Source: Podocnemis expansa (lineage: Eukaryota > Chordata > Testudines > Podocnemididae). Taken from it: a DNA stretch of 64,000 bases. The stretch lies in NCBI GenBank assembly GCA_007922195.1, contig ML682122.1:1371147-1435146 (forward strand). Reading direction: 5' to 3'. The notes below the pieces were generated by a model. It ran no database searches. It was not told the DNA's origin and saw only the letters and a list, made by a program, of their open reading frames with translations. Shown one piece after another: positions 22,776 to 33,239 of the stretch. The translations under genes and the position numbers were made by a program. Each line of letters opens with the position of its first letter. Position 1 is the first letter of the stretch.

Positions 22776-23920
22776 CTTTGTACTCACAAAATTTCATGTT
22801 TTCAGCTAAATCACTGAAAAAATCACACCTTTTATTATACCAGTACCAGCTTGCTTGTGTTCCAGGCCTAAATCCCACTGGCTCTGAAGGTGACTGAGAC
22901 CTGCTCTACACTGCCATCCTGGGTCAACAGGAGATACACAAGCTCCGTACAATAGAATGCATATCTCCTGTCACCTTACTAATGTTGACTTACCATGGCA
23001 TCACCACAGGGCTGCACTGAATGGAGATGCCACCCTACACTTTCTGTCGAGGGGGACTTGCACCTTCGACTGGAAAGCACTTACAGGCTTGACGGAATGG
23101 CGTCCACTGCCTGCTCAATTAGTCCCACAGCATGAGCCTGGGAACACCAACACTGCTGTGGAAAGGTAGATATAGCTTTCGGTTCTGATTTGTATTTAAC
23201 TTTTTATTCAGACAAAGTTGTCATAAAATACTAACAAGTTTCAGAGAGTAAGTTGGTGAGATTAATAGCCAACAAATCACCTGAGATTTTAAAGACAGAA
23301 GTCTCCACTACATGCGGCACAGCCAGAGTCCAGATACACAAAGGTAGTTAGCAGCCTAACTCCTGTAGGCATCTAATTACCTTTAAATATCTGGAACCCT
23401 GTGACTTAGAAAGTGAAGGTTAATTTTGGAAAACTACTTAGGGCCAGAATTTTAAAGGCACTGAGGTGCCTATAAAAAGCAGCTGGATGCCAAGCCATAT
23501 GTTCAGTATTACCTAAGTCCTTAAATCCCATTGGCACATGCTTAAAATTACCATACCAAAACAAAACAAAACAAACAAACAAACAAACAAAAAAACCTGG
23601 GCCTTGTGGTCTTAAATCACATGAGTGCTTTTGTAAACTGTACTGGTGAGCCTCACGTTTCCAGGTCCTGACAAAGTTACGGGTGTAGCTAGAACCATAT
23701 GTGCTACCCAGGAACAAACAGTAAAGAATCATAATAAATATATCTATTTGGCTCAATCTTCCATGGTCATGGATTTTTTCCCACTGACCATTCTTGCAGC
23801 AAAGCTCAGCTGCTAGTTTATCCCCTCTCTCACAAAGGTGGAAAGTTCAAGGGTCCCTAAGGGCCCATACAAAGTTTCTGCTAACCTGGGTAGGTTTTTG
23901 CTTAGTTACATATTACAATT
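22776..23920. other. Non-coding stretch between the minisatellite and retroviral env
   Basis: The expected position of the 3' LTR of the minus-strand retrovirus. I could not match any part of it to the candidate 5' LTR/leader at about 31.8-32.9 kb. A dispersed repeat-like text (gggccagaattttaaaggcactgaggtgcctat) lies at about 23440-23475, and an AAAC tract at 23560-23596. Fragments like gacctgctctacactg (22889) recall MITE ends. Confidence 0.4.
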
Positions 23921-23925
23921 TGCAA

Positions 23926-25325
23926 TCATTCCTCATTACACAAAAGCCTATATCTGCGACACATACGTGTAATGAAAAAGCTTAAGACAACCATGAAAAT
24001 GATGAGGATTATCAGTGTACCTACAGCGAGAATATAGAACAGGGGAGAATTACTCCAATCAGCTAACATATTTACAAAATTGTTAGCAATATGTTCTGCT
24101 GTTGCAAATGGATTTAGCTCACGTTGTAATCCTTGTACCCATTCTCCAACTCCCATCAATAATTTTTCCCAAAACGGTGGCTCTTTTAATTCATTAATAA
24201 TTGCTGGGAGCTCATGCCCAGACACCGTTTTATATATTAATTTTTGAAGGGTGTGAGGGGTTACCATTACTTGCCATGATCCATTCATTTGTAAGGGGTA
24301 ACAAAATATGGTTTTACTATCATCATGGACAAGTAAGGCAAAACATATAACATCATCACAGGCTTGTACATAATGGCAACCTGATGTCCAATTTCCATCT
24401 CCATTTAAAACATATATAGGTTTAATTGTACATAAGAATCCATCCAATTGTAAAGTACAGGTATCATTATCTGCCTGCCATTCCAAGACACTGCAATTAT
24501 AATTTCTTACAGGGATGAAGTGGATATTTTGGTTAACCACAACATTAATGTGCCCATTAAACCACAGAGTCCATTATTGTTCCTTATTTTCACTTCTCTG
24601 AAAAATGTTCATTAGTAACTGTTGGTATCTTCCTGTTTGTAAGCAACATTTTATGTCAATTTCAGAGGCATCATTATTACACTGGGATTCACGTTTTAAA
24701 GTCCCGGGTCCTGACGCCTTTGGAAAAAAATTCATGGCTTTTGATCTTGCTTCTTTACAGATATTGAAATGTTGAATCATTGGCTGCAATGTCTCCACCA
24801 ATTTGTTAGACCAATCTTCGTTCATTTTAAAGTTGTCATTGATTTCATTGAGGTCTCGAAGCAATAGTCCCCTTTTCGACCTTTTTGAAGTCAAGGTTAT
24901 CAAGGTTTTCCATTTATGGCACTCAGTCTCAAGGGGAACAGTCACATTAATCATGGCAAACAGGGTGAGGTTGGTTGATATCAGTTTGGCATAAATTCTG
25001 GATCCCCACAAAAACACATACCTAATAGATCCATTAGTACATGTAGTATAATTAATTTTATGTCAGGGAGTGGTTATGTTACAGCATGAGATATTATGTA
25101 GGGTTGAACCATCTTCAGAAAAGAATGTAACATCGTTCAGCTGCACAGTATCAGGCCATGGATAACAAGTTGTCCAAGCTCCCCAAGAGGTAACAAGCCG
25201 GTCATGTCGGGTTTGGTTTGCATACCAAGTGGTACACTTTAATCCATCAGCAAAATAGAAGAAACTGAAACACAAGAGGGTAGGGAAAAGACTCCCTATG
25301 CTGAGGCTAATCCTCCTGAAAGAAA
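23926..25325 (-). pseudogene. Endogenous retrovirus env, minus-strand provirus, broken
   Basis: Envelope remnant in at least three frames. From right to left: a hydrophobic signal-like segment (about 25320-25255); a short cysteine- and tryptophan-rich domain with N-glycosylation sites, ending at a stop (25063); a segment holding the furin-type site RSKRG near 24870; and a long C-terminal part with six or more cysteines, a membrane helix (about 23960-24035) and a short basic tail ending CNEE. The part before the furin site is only about 150 residues, short for a surface subunit, while the part after it exceeds 300. I see no CX6CC motif, unlike the plus-strand env nearby. Stops at 25063 and 24574 make it non-functional. 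Exact retroviral class not determined. Confidence 0.75.
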
Positions 25326-25346
25326 AAGGACAAAAGAGGTCACAGG

Positions 25347-26509
25347 TTACTCAGTCCTTTTTTTCAAAAAAAAATCATGTATAGTTAAAGTGAGAGGATT
25401 AGTGGTGTCTTCATCCTCCACAAATCTAACCCTATATCTATAGGGTGTGTCTCCTGAACTTTCAGTCACTTGTGGTGAACTTTGGTCACCTGCTTGATAA
25501 ATCCAGACCTTATCCCCTATATGAAATTTAGGTGGTATTCTGGCAAGGGGTAAATCATCTAATCCCCAAATTAGGGAATTTGTTTTCATTATGTATGATT
25601 TCATTTCTTCCTGAGTAGTTGAATGATTTTTAATCATTTTGATTTTTGGTTCAATAGCCCCATGGCTCTGAGGATGATTTGGAATATGTAAGTGCCAAAC
25701 AATACCCATTGCTTTACTCCAGTTTTGTACCTGCTTACTTGAAAAAGGAGGTCCATTATCTGAGGTTATCCATTTTGGTATGCCCCAGTAATAACAAACA
25801 ACCTCCAATTTTTGAATAACCAATTTCCCAGTATGCCCTTGCATTTCATGTGTGGAAAGCCTTCCACTTCCTTTATCAAGAATTACTAACCATAGTTTCC
25901 CCACATGATGCATCAGATCTATAGCACAAAGTTCACTATCATAGTAAAAAGATTTTCCATGTACAGCATATTCAGGGTTTTTATTGGGTACACTATCAGC
26001 ACATATTACACACCTCTGATAGATGTAATCAGCTATTTCCTTGACATTTTCCATTCCCTCAGCTTTTAACCATAATTGCAAATCTCGTTTTGAGGGGTGG
26101 CCCCATTTATATGTTTTTCATACAACCAATCTTGTAACCATTTTTCACATGCCATTTCCTCCACTACATTTAATTGAATTGTTTCCTTTTTTGCATGCCT
26201 AGCCTTGTATTTGGCCACCTCTTGCCAGATACACTGTTCCAGCTGAGCATGTATGGTGGGTGTCGAGTGTTTATGAGACCCAACTTTGTATAGTTGGATC
26301 TCCACACAGATTTCAGGTAACTACTTGATTTCTGGCCAATTTTGATGAGAAAGACAAGACTCATATATCCAGTCAGAGACAACTTCTAGACATATCAAAT
26401 GGTCCACATGACTTTGTAGCATATGTTGTAGTAGAAGAGTAAAGGCAAGTTTTTCAGACATTTGGGCTGCATTTACTCTGTGAGGAGGTTCCCACTTGAT
26501 TTTAGTCAT
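25347..26509 (-). pseudogene. Endogenous retrovirus pol, integrase region, broken
   Basis: The frame 26081-25347 contains the second half of the zinc-binding domain (RCVICADS) and the integrase core: Asp in CAIDLMH, Asp in TSDNGPPF, and Glu in SHGAIEPK, so the D,D,E triad is visible. A C-terminal SH3-like stretch (PPKFHIGDKVWIYQ, then YRVRFVEDED) follows. The N-terminal part lies in two further frames (26305-26066 and 26509-26321), so at least two frame changes separate it from the core. Integrase would join viral DNA to the host chromosome; this copy is not expressed as one protein. Env follows within about 30 bases, the normal pol-env order. Confidence 0.85.
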
Positions 26510-26510
26510 G

Positions 26511-27675
26511 TTACAAATCCCACAATGGATTCCAAAGTGACCTGTAACAAGATCCGTTAGTTACTCCACTGACGCTGTGATGGTAAGGGACTGCTCTAAA
26601 AACTTGTCCTTTACGTTGTACTTTGGCCCACTTTAACCTCTTCCATTTCACAGGCAAGAATATCTTGTCACTGGTTGGGGAAGAGAGGTTAACAAGTAAA
26701 GTACCAGAATACACTAATATGTATCCAGTGTGGCTTCTTAGGTACCAAGCCTTTTCACAGAGCTCTTCCCACCAACTTCCCATAGCCTCAAATTTTATTT
26801 TTAATTCTTTTTTCCACCCATTCTGGCTTACCATGGTGGTCACATTTGAGTCAGCATAAATTTCAATTGATTCTGAACTGGCAGATGGATACAATAAGAC
26901 TTTATGTAAAAGAGGTTCCATAACTTCCAGTCTTAAAATATCCATTAACCTTGACCAATTTTCATTAGCCATATTTTCTCCTAACAATTTCAGGAAATTG
27001 CATGAAAACCATTCTTTGAAGTATGCTAATTTTCCCATTACCTTCTGGGCCTGATTTTTTGTTTTAACTACTTTATTGGTCAATTGTAGTAACTCATTTA
27101 TAGTGTTCCCAGGCAATTTCATTCCTTCTTCGCTCCATGAAATACCTAAATAGGTGACTTGTCCAATTTGTGTTTTTTCATGATTGATTTCAAATCCCTG
27201 TCTTTGTAAGTATTCAATCACTTTAGTTCCCATTTCTTTGGTTTCATTTTCATTTTTGCCTGTAATTATGATATCATCTATATATATCTGTATCATTTTC
27301 CCAAAAGGTTTTAGTGTCCAATTGATAATATCCTGAGCATAAGATGGGGAATTTCTCCATCCTTGCATTAAAACCTTGAATTGATACAATTTTTCACCAG
27401 ATCGTATTACTCCCACTCTGTGTGGATCCTTTACACAAATCGAGTAGAACATGTTTTTAATGTCCAAAGACATAAAACACCCTTTTTTGTCTCTCTGTTG
27501 TTGTTGTAACCAGACTATCATGTCTTGGGGTGAAAAATCGGATGCCCGGGGTCAAGTAAGCTGGTTAAATCACCTGCAGTTGACCACTAACCTATCTTCT
27601 CCATTCCTTTTCTTCACCACACAAACTAGGTTTACCCAGTTACTCCAGAAAACCTCAACTAGCTACTTAATGAGG
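26511..27675 (-). pseudogene. Endogenous retrovirus pol, reverse transcriptase/RNase H region
   Basis: The longest frame (27521-26511, 336 residues) holds RT motifs: SLDIKNMFYS (catalytic Asp of motif A), LMQGWRNSPSYAQ (a variant of the usual LPQGxxxSP) and YIDDIIITG (catalytic Asp pair). A thumb/connection region and a partial RNase H-like stretch with YADSN follow. Upstream, to about 27675, the fingers region (CVVKKRNGEDRLVVN) continues in frame but with stops near 27556 and 27574. The sequence then stops abruptly where plus-strand retroviral env sequence begins. RT copies viral RNA into DNA. The changed PQG and xMDD-region residues mark a lineage I cannot place with confidence. Confidence 0.85.
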
Positions 27676-27682
27676 AGCAGGC

Positions 27683-28136
27683 ATAACTCAGACAAGCTAT
27701 TTTACAAAATAAAATTGCTATAGACTACCTTCTACTTAGAGCTGGACATGGGTGTCAAGAATTTGCTGGTCTCTGTTGCTTTAATCTTACTGATAACTCA
27801 CACCTTATTGAGATTCGTTTACAGAACCTTCGCTCCCTGGAGGAAAAGATATCCCAGGAGAAAGACACTGGCTTACTCTCTTGGTTATGGTAATGGCTCC
27901 CCCAGCTGGGAGCCTGGGGATGCCAGCTTGTTTCTGGTCTCCTTTCACTCTTTTTCTTTATTTTGGCCCTGTATATCCTTGGCAAATGCTTGTTAAGCCT
28001 CCCGTCCCTTTTTCGGTCCTCTTCAGTTTCCCTCAGGTCCCAACGCTCTCATAATTCCACATATCCTATAGAAAATGTTTCCCTGCCACATGTTATTTGT
28101 ACCCGTTCCAAACTGGATGCACGTTTCCGGCCTTGA
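27683..28136 (+). pseudogene. Plus-strand retroviral env transmembrane-subunit remnant
   Basis: The frame ending at the TGA at 28134 encodes the C-terminal half of a transmembrane subunit. In order there are an ILQNKIAIDYLLL stretch at the position of the immunosuppressive segment, CQEFAGLCC (an exact CX6CC), a short ectodomain ending in tryptophan-rich sequence, a membrane helix near 27945-28000 and a basic tail. An in-frame stop near 27889 and stops near 27684 show decay. CX6CC is typical of gamma-, alpha- and related retroviruses. It lies directly before an LTR in the same orientation. It belongs to a different virus from the minus-strand provirus it interrupts. Confidence 0.8.
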
Positions 28137-28160
28137 GCCTACGAAATATGAGCTTTCATA

Positions 28161-28176
28161 GGCTCACAGGAGGGAG
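28161..28176 (+). other. Polypurine tract of the plus-strand retrovirus
   Basis: The string cacaggagggag ends exactly where the LTR begins (TGTTATGAG at 28177). This is the expected place of the polypurine primer for plus-strand DNA synthesis. It shows that the LTR is a 3' LTR attached to internal sequence and not a solo LTR. Confidence 0.6.
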
Positions 28177-28686
28177 TGTTATGAGATTTGTAGGAGACCA
28201 CAAACTTGTGAGCATAAGTGACTCCATCTTAGCACTGTTCCCTCGATGTTACTTTAACCTCTAGCCTGACTAACAAAAGTATAGAGCCCCTCCTATCCTT
28301 GAACAGTCTATAAGCAGAAGATTAGGGAAACTGCACCAGTCTCGAGGTCACCTATTAATCAACAATTTCTCCTGTTTATTACATTCCCAGGCTCTGAGGA
28401 GCCTGCTTGACCTTCTTTACTAATTCTCCTATCTTATATGAATATGTATGAAAACTATCCCTATATGGTACTAATAAATGTATTAATCTTGTTTACCTTG
28501 AATATATTAACCATTTTTAGATTTCCTTGAATTAAGTTGTTGTACCTGGGTATAAAACCCTTTTAGCACCGGTCCTTCGGGGCCGGCAGCACTCAGTAGC
28601 TCTGAGTGTCAATAAACTTGTGATTCTTCCTCCTGTTGTCCGGCTCCTTCATTGACCAGAGCAGAGAACGGGCTTTTCTCTCAACA
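28177..28686 (+). repeat. Complete retroviral LTR, plus strand
   Basis: It starts TGTTATGAG and ends CTCTCAACA, giving the TG...CA ends and short inverted repeats of a retroviral LTR; length 510 bases. A TATA box (tataaaa) lies at 28551 and the polyadenylation signal AATAAA at 28611, with tight spacing suited to a short R region. It is the right boundary of the plus-strand insertion: from 28687 onward the minus-strand provirus resumes with protease sequence. The matching 5' LTR is not in the window, so the insertion is 5'-truncated or rearranged. Confidence 0.85.
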
Positions 28687-28842
28687 GCATGTCACTGATA
28701 TTTCCACTCCAGTGTCTGATAACCAAGGGATCCCATTGTATTCTAGATCTACAAACTGTAAAGGGATCTTATCCAAATGACTCCCCCCTAGGGTGGCACA
28801 AACCTGGAGGGCTTGTTCCTAATTTCTTGGAGTGTATGGGGT
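28687..28842 (-). pseudogene. Endogenous retrovirus protease fragment
   Basis: Minus-strand translation close to the LTR edge reads WLSDTGVEISVT, matching the retroviral aspartic protease active site DTG(A/V)(D/E)xS. The protease would be a homodimer cutting Gag and Pol. The C-terminal half is missing: the plus-strand retroviral fragment begins immediately after the motif, and RT resumes on its other side. The linker from gag to protease appears continuous with the frame ending at 28843. Confidence 0.7.
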
Positions 28843-29650
28843 TCAAGGCTGAAAGCCTGCCCTTTTTGCAGTTTCTACCAACTGATGGCTGGTTAATTCT
28901 GGAGAGGGGGTTTGACCTTGACCTCTTAAATAGGCAAAAGCTGCTCTTTCAATTCCAGGGATAGTTTTTGGATCCCATCCCAAGGTTCTAAGTGCTGTAT
29001 TCCTGACTGGAGTTCTGTAGTTTCCTGGGGAAGGAGGTGTTCCCCTAACTAAACCCCATCGCCTTCCCCCATTGACTGGAGTTTGGGGAGGTCCCCAAGG
29101 GGATTCTCCCCTTCCTCTTTTACTGGGGTTTAGGCCCTCTTCACTTGCTGTACTCTCGGATCCCTCCAGGTCCCTCCTGGAAATATCCTTTACACTCTTA
29201 TGCCTCCAATAATTCATAGTAGAGGTCCAAGGCCATTTTCTTAATAAGCTAAAATGGAACATTATGTGCTCATCATCTTGCCAGGGGAGGGAAATAAAAT
29301 TCATAATCATTTGAGGGGTAGTTTCATCTTGTGGGAAATTAGCTATATTCTGCTAGATGACCCAAGTAATAAGTCCCCATTTATTCTTAATAGCTCTTTT
29401 TGGCATTTCATGGGGATTTCGACGCATCATCCCAAGGCCTAGTCCTGAGACACTGGCCGTCTCTAATAATTCACCATAATCATGATCTCCCACTAATTGC
29501 TGAGGAGGGAATAGGTCTCTATAATCCTCGCTATTTACAAAAGTTTTGTGTCCTAGTACCAATTTTCTACCCCATCCAGTCATCAGATCCTCCTTTGCTA
29601 CCAATGAGTCCTGCAAGAGGCTCAACTCCCCAGGTGTAAAGAGTCTATAT
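28843..29650 (-). pseudogene. Endogenous retrovirus gag, capsid and C-terminal region, broken
   Basis: Two frames, 29625-29353 and 29310-28843, lie between the gag start and protease. The first has MSLLQDSLVAKEDLMTGWGR and MRRNPHEMPKRAIKNKWG, which could be capsid. The second ends in a basic, proline-rich part (GLNPSKRGRGESPWGPPQTP) with HQLVETAKRAG. I see no CCHC zinc knuckle. The identity as gag rests mainly on position between the PPxY-bearing N-terminal frame and the DTG protease. Frame changes make it non-functional. Confidence 0.55.
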
Positions 29651-29658
29651 TTTCTTCA

Positions 29659-30435
29659 TCACCCCACTACTTCACCAGTACCACCTATATCTTGTGTCTC
29701 TTCCAATACCGGGTATAGTCTAGTAGGGGATGCTGATGAGCTTGTGTTCTGGTCCTCATAAGAAGGGGGAGGTCCCGAAGCCTCTGCTGGAATCACTACT
29801 GCATCTGCCAATTTTGCAGCAAAGGTTTTAATCCCAACCTTTTCTATCTTTTCCAATTCCTCCCTCATTTTCCTTTCAGATTCTCTAGTTTTTTCCCTCC
29901 ATAGTTTAATATCCTCTGTGGTCCATTTTAAAATACTTAAACAGTTTTCCGGACATTCAAAGGGTAACCGTCCTTTCTTGTAAATTTTAGTTTTTCCCTC
30001 CAAACCTTCAAATTCTTTATTTTTATCTACCAGACTGGGCTTGCCATTATGCCCTCCTTTGGTCAAGGCCTTTTTAAATTTGCCTGATATTTTGATTGTG
30101 TTAATACCAGTTTGCTCCTGTTGAATTTTCCAGGGGTTCACACTATCAGCCCAAAATAGGTCTAGTTTCCAATGATCATGGCTGTCAAGGATACACTTGT
30201 ATCCTAGTGAATTGGTTTCAAAATAAACATAAACCATTACTTCATGTTCTTGATTATTTGCTGCTGCCGTAAGTTTTGCTTGTATGTCCCAACTACCATT
30301 TGGATGAGCATGCCATACCAAATGTTTAATTACATCATAGGGGTGTCTATGTGGCTTTGGGTCTTTATAAGGACAAATGACAGCAGTACCACAAGGGGCG
30401 GAAAATATCATTTGCATAATCTGTTGCTCATTCAT
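29659..30435 (-). pseudogene. Endogenous retrovirus gag, N-terminal region
   Basis: An open frame of 258 residues starts MNEQQIMQMIFSAP. It has a tryptophan-containing N-terminal part, a basic middle and a charged helical stretch (about residues 170-210). Near the C terminus is PPPSYEDQN, which contains a PPxY-type late domain used by retroviral Gag to recruit NEDD4-family ligases for budding. I recognise no close Gag family. The assignment rests on the late domain and on position upstream of protease and pol. Unlike the rest of the provirus this frame is uninterrupted, but it ends early relative to a full Gag. Confidence 0.6.
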
Positions 30436-30810
30436 ATTTTATTTTCAACAGCAACCTTTATTATTTACTCTATAATAACCTAATACCTATACACTTATGT
30501 TTTTTTTTTAATTTTTTGTAATTTAGTATCTTATCTATGTTAGCTAATAACTATACTCTATCTTACCTAAAATGCTGCAGCTGAATAGGCCTGGTTCACG
30601 GCTGATGGACCAATCCTTCGTTAGACCGCCTATAAAACATAAGGTTGGCATCTACGGTTAGCCATCAGTTGTTGATGTACTATCTTAGTCCATATATCAA
30701 ATTCTAACTTCCTAAAAATATGCCTATCTGTCTGTCCTGCTACTTCATATCCCAATGGCCGCTTAATATAATACTTAAGGACATAATAGCCTTTTATCCT
30801 AGAACATCCT

Positions 30811-31398
30811 TTAAGCGGTGTCCATAGAACCCATACACTTCTGTTTGCCTGGGGATTGTACTCCTTCCTTCATTTCTCCAGCAGAGTCCGAGGAAGACTC
30901 ATTTTCTGATTCTAATTTTACTGTTCTCAAATCCAGTGCCAGCTCCTCCTCAGGACTATCTAGAAGTTGCCTCCAACAATTATGACCACAACAAAATCCA
31001 GGTACCACTGAAGGGACAGTGGCACTTGAACAACGAACTTGGATGAACCAACAGTTATGTAGCAGTTCGTCCTCTGTTGGCCATCCTAGCTCTCTTTTTA
31101 TCCACCAAACTAAGGTGGATAGGCACTCTCTTAAAAAAAGCCACTTATTATGTGTAAGAAAGGGTGGAGGTTCTGGTTCCACCCACTCACTAAAACCACT
31201 TGGGTCTCCTTGTGGTGTTGATCTTACTATTGCAACCACGGGGTTGATAAACCTGGCACTCTGACATGCAAGACAGTCTAATTCATCCAGGACACCAAGC
31301 TCGTAAGTGCAAACATACCAAGGACTTTCAGTCAACTGGTTTTGAAGGGATGATACTCCTGGGGCAGGACTGCGTGATTTACCTTCACTTCCTGCCAT
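30811..31398 (-). CDS. Unrecognised 195-residue ORF upstream of gag in the provirus
   Basis: An intact frame from ATG (31398) to stop, about 375 bases before the gag ATG. I do not recognise it. Visible are an N-terminal CTYELGVLDELDCLACQ, a proline-rich EPEPPPFL, a tryptophan-rich helix-like part (LVWWIKRELGWPTEDELL), a cysteine/histidine cluster (HNCWFIQVRC, then GFCCGHNCW) and an acidic serine-rich C terminus. The Cys/His cluster could bind zinc. Position between leader and gag recalls accessory ORFs of complex retroviruses (for example orfC of the epsilonretrovirus WDSV), but no sequence similarity is claimed. It could also be a decayed exon of host origin. Confidence 0.45.
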   Translation of the reverse strand: MAGSEGKSRSPAPGVSSLQNQLTESPWYVCTYELGVLDELDCLACQSARFINPVVAIVRSTPQGDPSGFSEWVEPEPPPFLTHNKWLFLRECLSTLVWWIKRELGWPTEDELLHNCWFIQVRCSSATVPSVVPGFCCGHNCWRQLLDSPEEELALDLRTVKLESENESSSDSAGEMKEGVQSPGKQKCMGSMDTA

Positions 31399-31832
31399 AG
31401 GTCAAACTCAATCTGCCTTCTGGAGGAAAGAAAGTATAATATTGGCTGATGATTCCCAACTTTAACCCAAGCCAGGGGTGGTATGATTTTAAGATCACCC
31501 AGCAGAAATTTCAAGAAGCCCGTGAGAAGAGCCGAGGTAGGATTGTTCATATTAGCTTATATCTGATACTTATGAAGAGAAGACAATGAAACTTTAACAC
31601 AGGACAAAAAGACAGATTAGACAACATAGAACAAAAAGTTCCTATAGCAGCATTAACAGGGGAATTCCTAAATTCCCAAGGGATCCATATCCTGCCGACT
31701 ACGCCATGCATGCCCACCTATGGAGACCCTGCCAACTTGCCCTTTCCCAGGTTTGGGTTTAGACCAGAAACCAGAGGAGAGAGACTCCACAGGTTCCTGG
31801 GCGCCGGGAAAGAGAGAGTATTGTCTCCCTTG

Positions 31833-32105
31833 TCAGCAGGGGTGTGGTCTTAATTCAGGTACCAGGGGTTCTTGGTCTTTTGTGTGTGTCCCCAGAAGAG
31901 TCTCTCTAAAAAGGATACTCATGATTACTAAGAAACACCAACATGTAGGACGGACCAGACAAGCAACAGTCACAGAGAGATGATATGCCAAAGAATCATT
32001 TTTTCCTTTATTGTAAGCTAGAGGAATTACTGACAGAAAGAGACTCACATATAAGACAAACAAAAGTATTAGACCTATGAGTGATATATAGGGTTTACAG
32101 CCCAT
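31833..32105 (-). CDS. Small hydrophobic ORF in the proviral leader, unrecognised
   Basis: A 90-residue frame, MGCKPYISLIGLILLFVLYV at the N terminus, with a strong signal/anchor helix, a second hydrophobic run (CWCFLVIMSILF) and a polar tail. It lies downstream of the candidate TATA box and splice donor and upstream of the 195-residue ORF. It could be a leader-encoded membrane peptide or a chance frame in AT-rich DNA. No family is recognised. Confidence 0.3.
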   Translation of the reverse strand: MGCKPYISLIGLILLFVLYVSLFLSVIPLAYNKGKNDSLAYHLSVTVACLVRPTCWCFLVIMSILFRETLLGTHTKDQEPLVPELRPHPC

Positions 32106-32294
32106 TTACTTATTAGCCAAATAATTGCTATTACAATTCCCAAATAAAACCAAAAGATTAATAAGTGAAGCTGTGTTAAGCTAATATCAGCCAGGTTAAT
32201 AAGCTTTTTAGTTAATTTCTATCTACCTTCTGCCTAATTTTATGCAGCTCCTATACTTTCCTAATTCATTAGATTACTTACTCTATTAGGTTTA

Positions 32295-32460
32295 TTCTTA
32301 CCCAGTCCATGAGAGCCGGTCCTGTTCCCCAAAAGCTAGGTCTTTTGGTTTAGGTTGCCGGTAACCTCGTTAAAATCAGCTCCAAAGATCACCCGCAGTC
32401 AGGTTTTCGGAGGGTGAGCATCACACTGCCAAGCAGGGAGCTAGCCTTTTTATGGTATCC
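32295..32460 (-). promoter_or_regulatory. Candidate 5' LTR promoter and splice donor of the minus-strand provirus
   Basis: On the minus strand a TATA-like CATAAAAAGG lies at about 32446-32455. About 150 bases downstream, at 32303-32297, CTGG|GTAAGA is a good splice donor. A polyadenylation-like AATAAA overlaps it (about 32293-32298). The arrangement suits R/U5 and leader of a retrovirus facing the gag and pol remnants. I could not define LTR ends or a convincing primer-binding site. A ggcgccc motif on the minus strand near 31806-31800 recalls lysine-tRNA primer sites but matches only the first bases. Confidence 0.35.
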
Positions 32461-33239
32461 AAAGTGCTACACTTGGAACCATGGCAAAAGCTGAATTTGT
32501 GTAACTGAGGTCAAGTGTGTAACGAAGGTCAGGTATGACACAAAGGTCAGCTGACAGTTCCTCCTTTTCCCAGAATGGCACACTTACAGCTCCTCATAGG
32601 ACGAGATCAACTGTAAGTTACTTACAGTTCCTCATAAAACTTGAGGCACTTAGACAGATGTTTCCACAGTGTCTAACTGGTTTTGTCTGCGGTTTATCTT
32701 GCTGACGTGGTTTCTTTCTTAGGGTGTCTGACTTTCAGCTTACCACCTTGATTAAGACTGGCATTAATTGATTAATTGTTATTTAAGAGAGGCAGTTTCC
32801 TTGCAGAAATTCCCCCAGGGACTTTCCCACCACTCTTTTACATTGAAGATGTGATGAATGACTCAGTTTGACTCTGATCACAGAGGCTACACAAGGAGAT
32901 AGCAAGTTCCAAAGGGGCAGTATGGCTGTATTTCGTGCCTTGCATCTTGCCAACTTCCAATGAGGCAGAGCAGTTTCCCACTTAATTCAATTACAGGCTC
33001 TAGGAAGGCATATGGGAGCCACAAAGAGAGGATGATTAGGTCTGAAATGACAAGCAAGGGGAGTATCAATCATTGTGATAACAGTCACATCAAAAATGCT
33101 CCCAGCTTTGCCTCTGGGATGCCCAGCTGGCAAGAACCTGACTCTATTAGTTTAATGAGATTCCATGGGACAGGCAGAGCTACAGTGTTTCTTTGTGACC
33201 ACCTCCTGTTTTAACAAGCAAGGGTGCTATTACCAACTA

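Noticed and set aside
28843..29310. A CCHC zinc knuckle in gag
   Set aside because: No C-X2-C-X4-H-X4-C pattern is present; the region is only basic and proline-rich.
31798..31820. Lysine-tRNA primer-binding site of the minus-strand provirus
   Set aside because: Only about seven bases (ggcgccc) match; the rest does not, and no LTR end precedes it.
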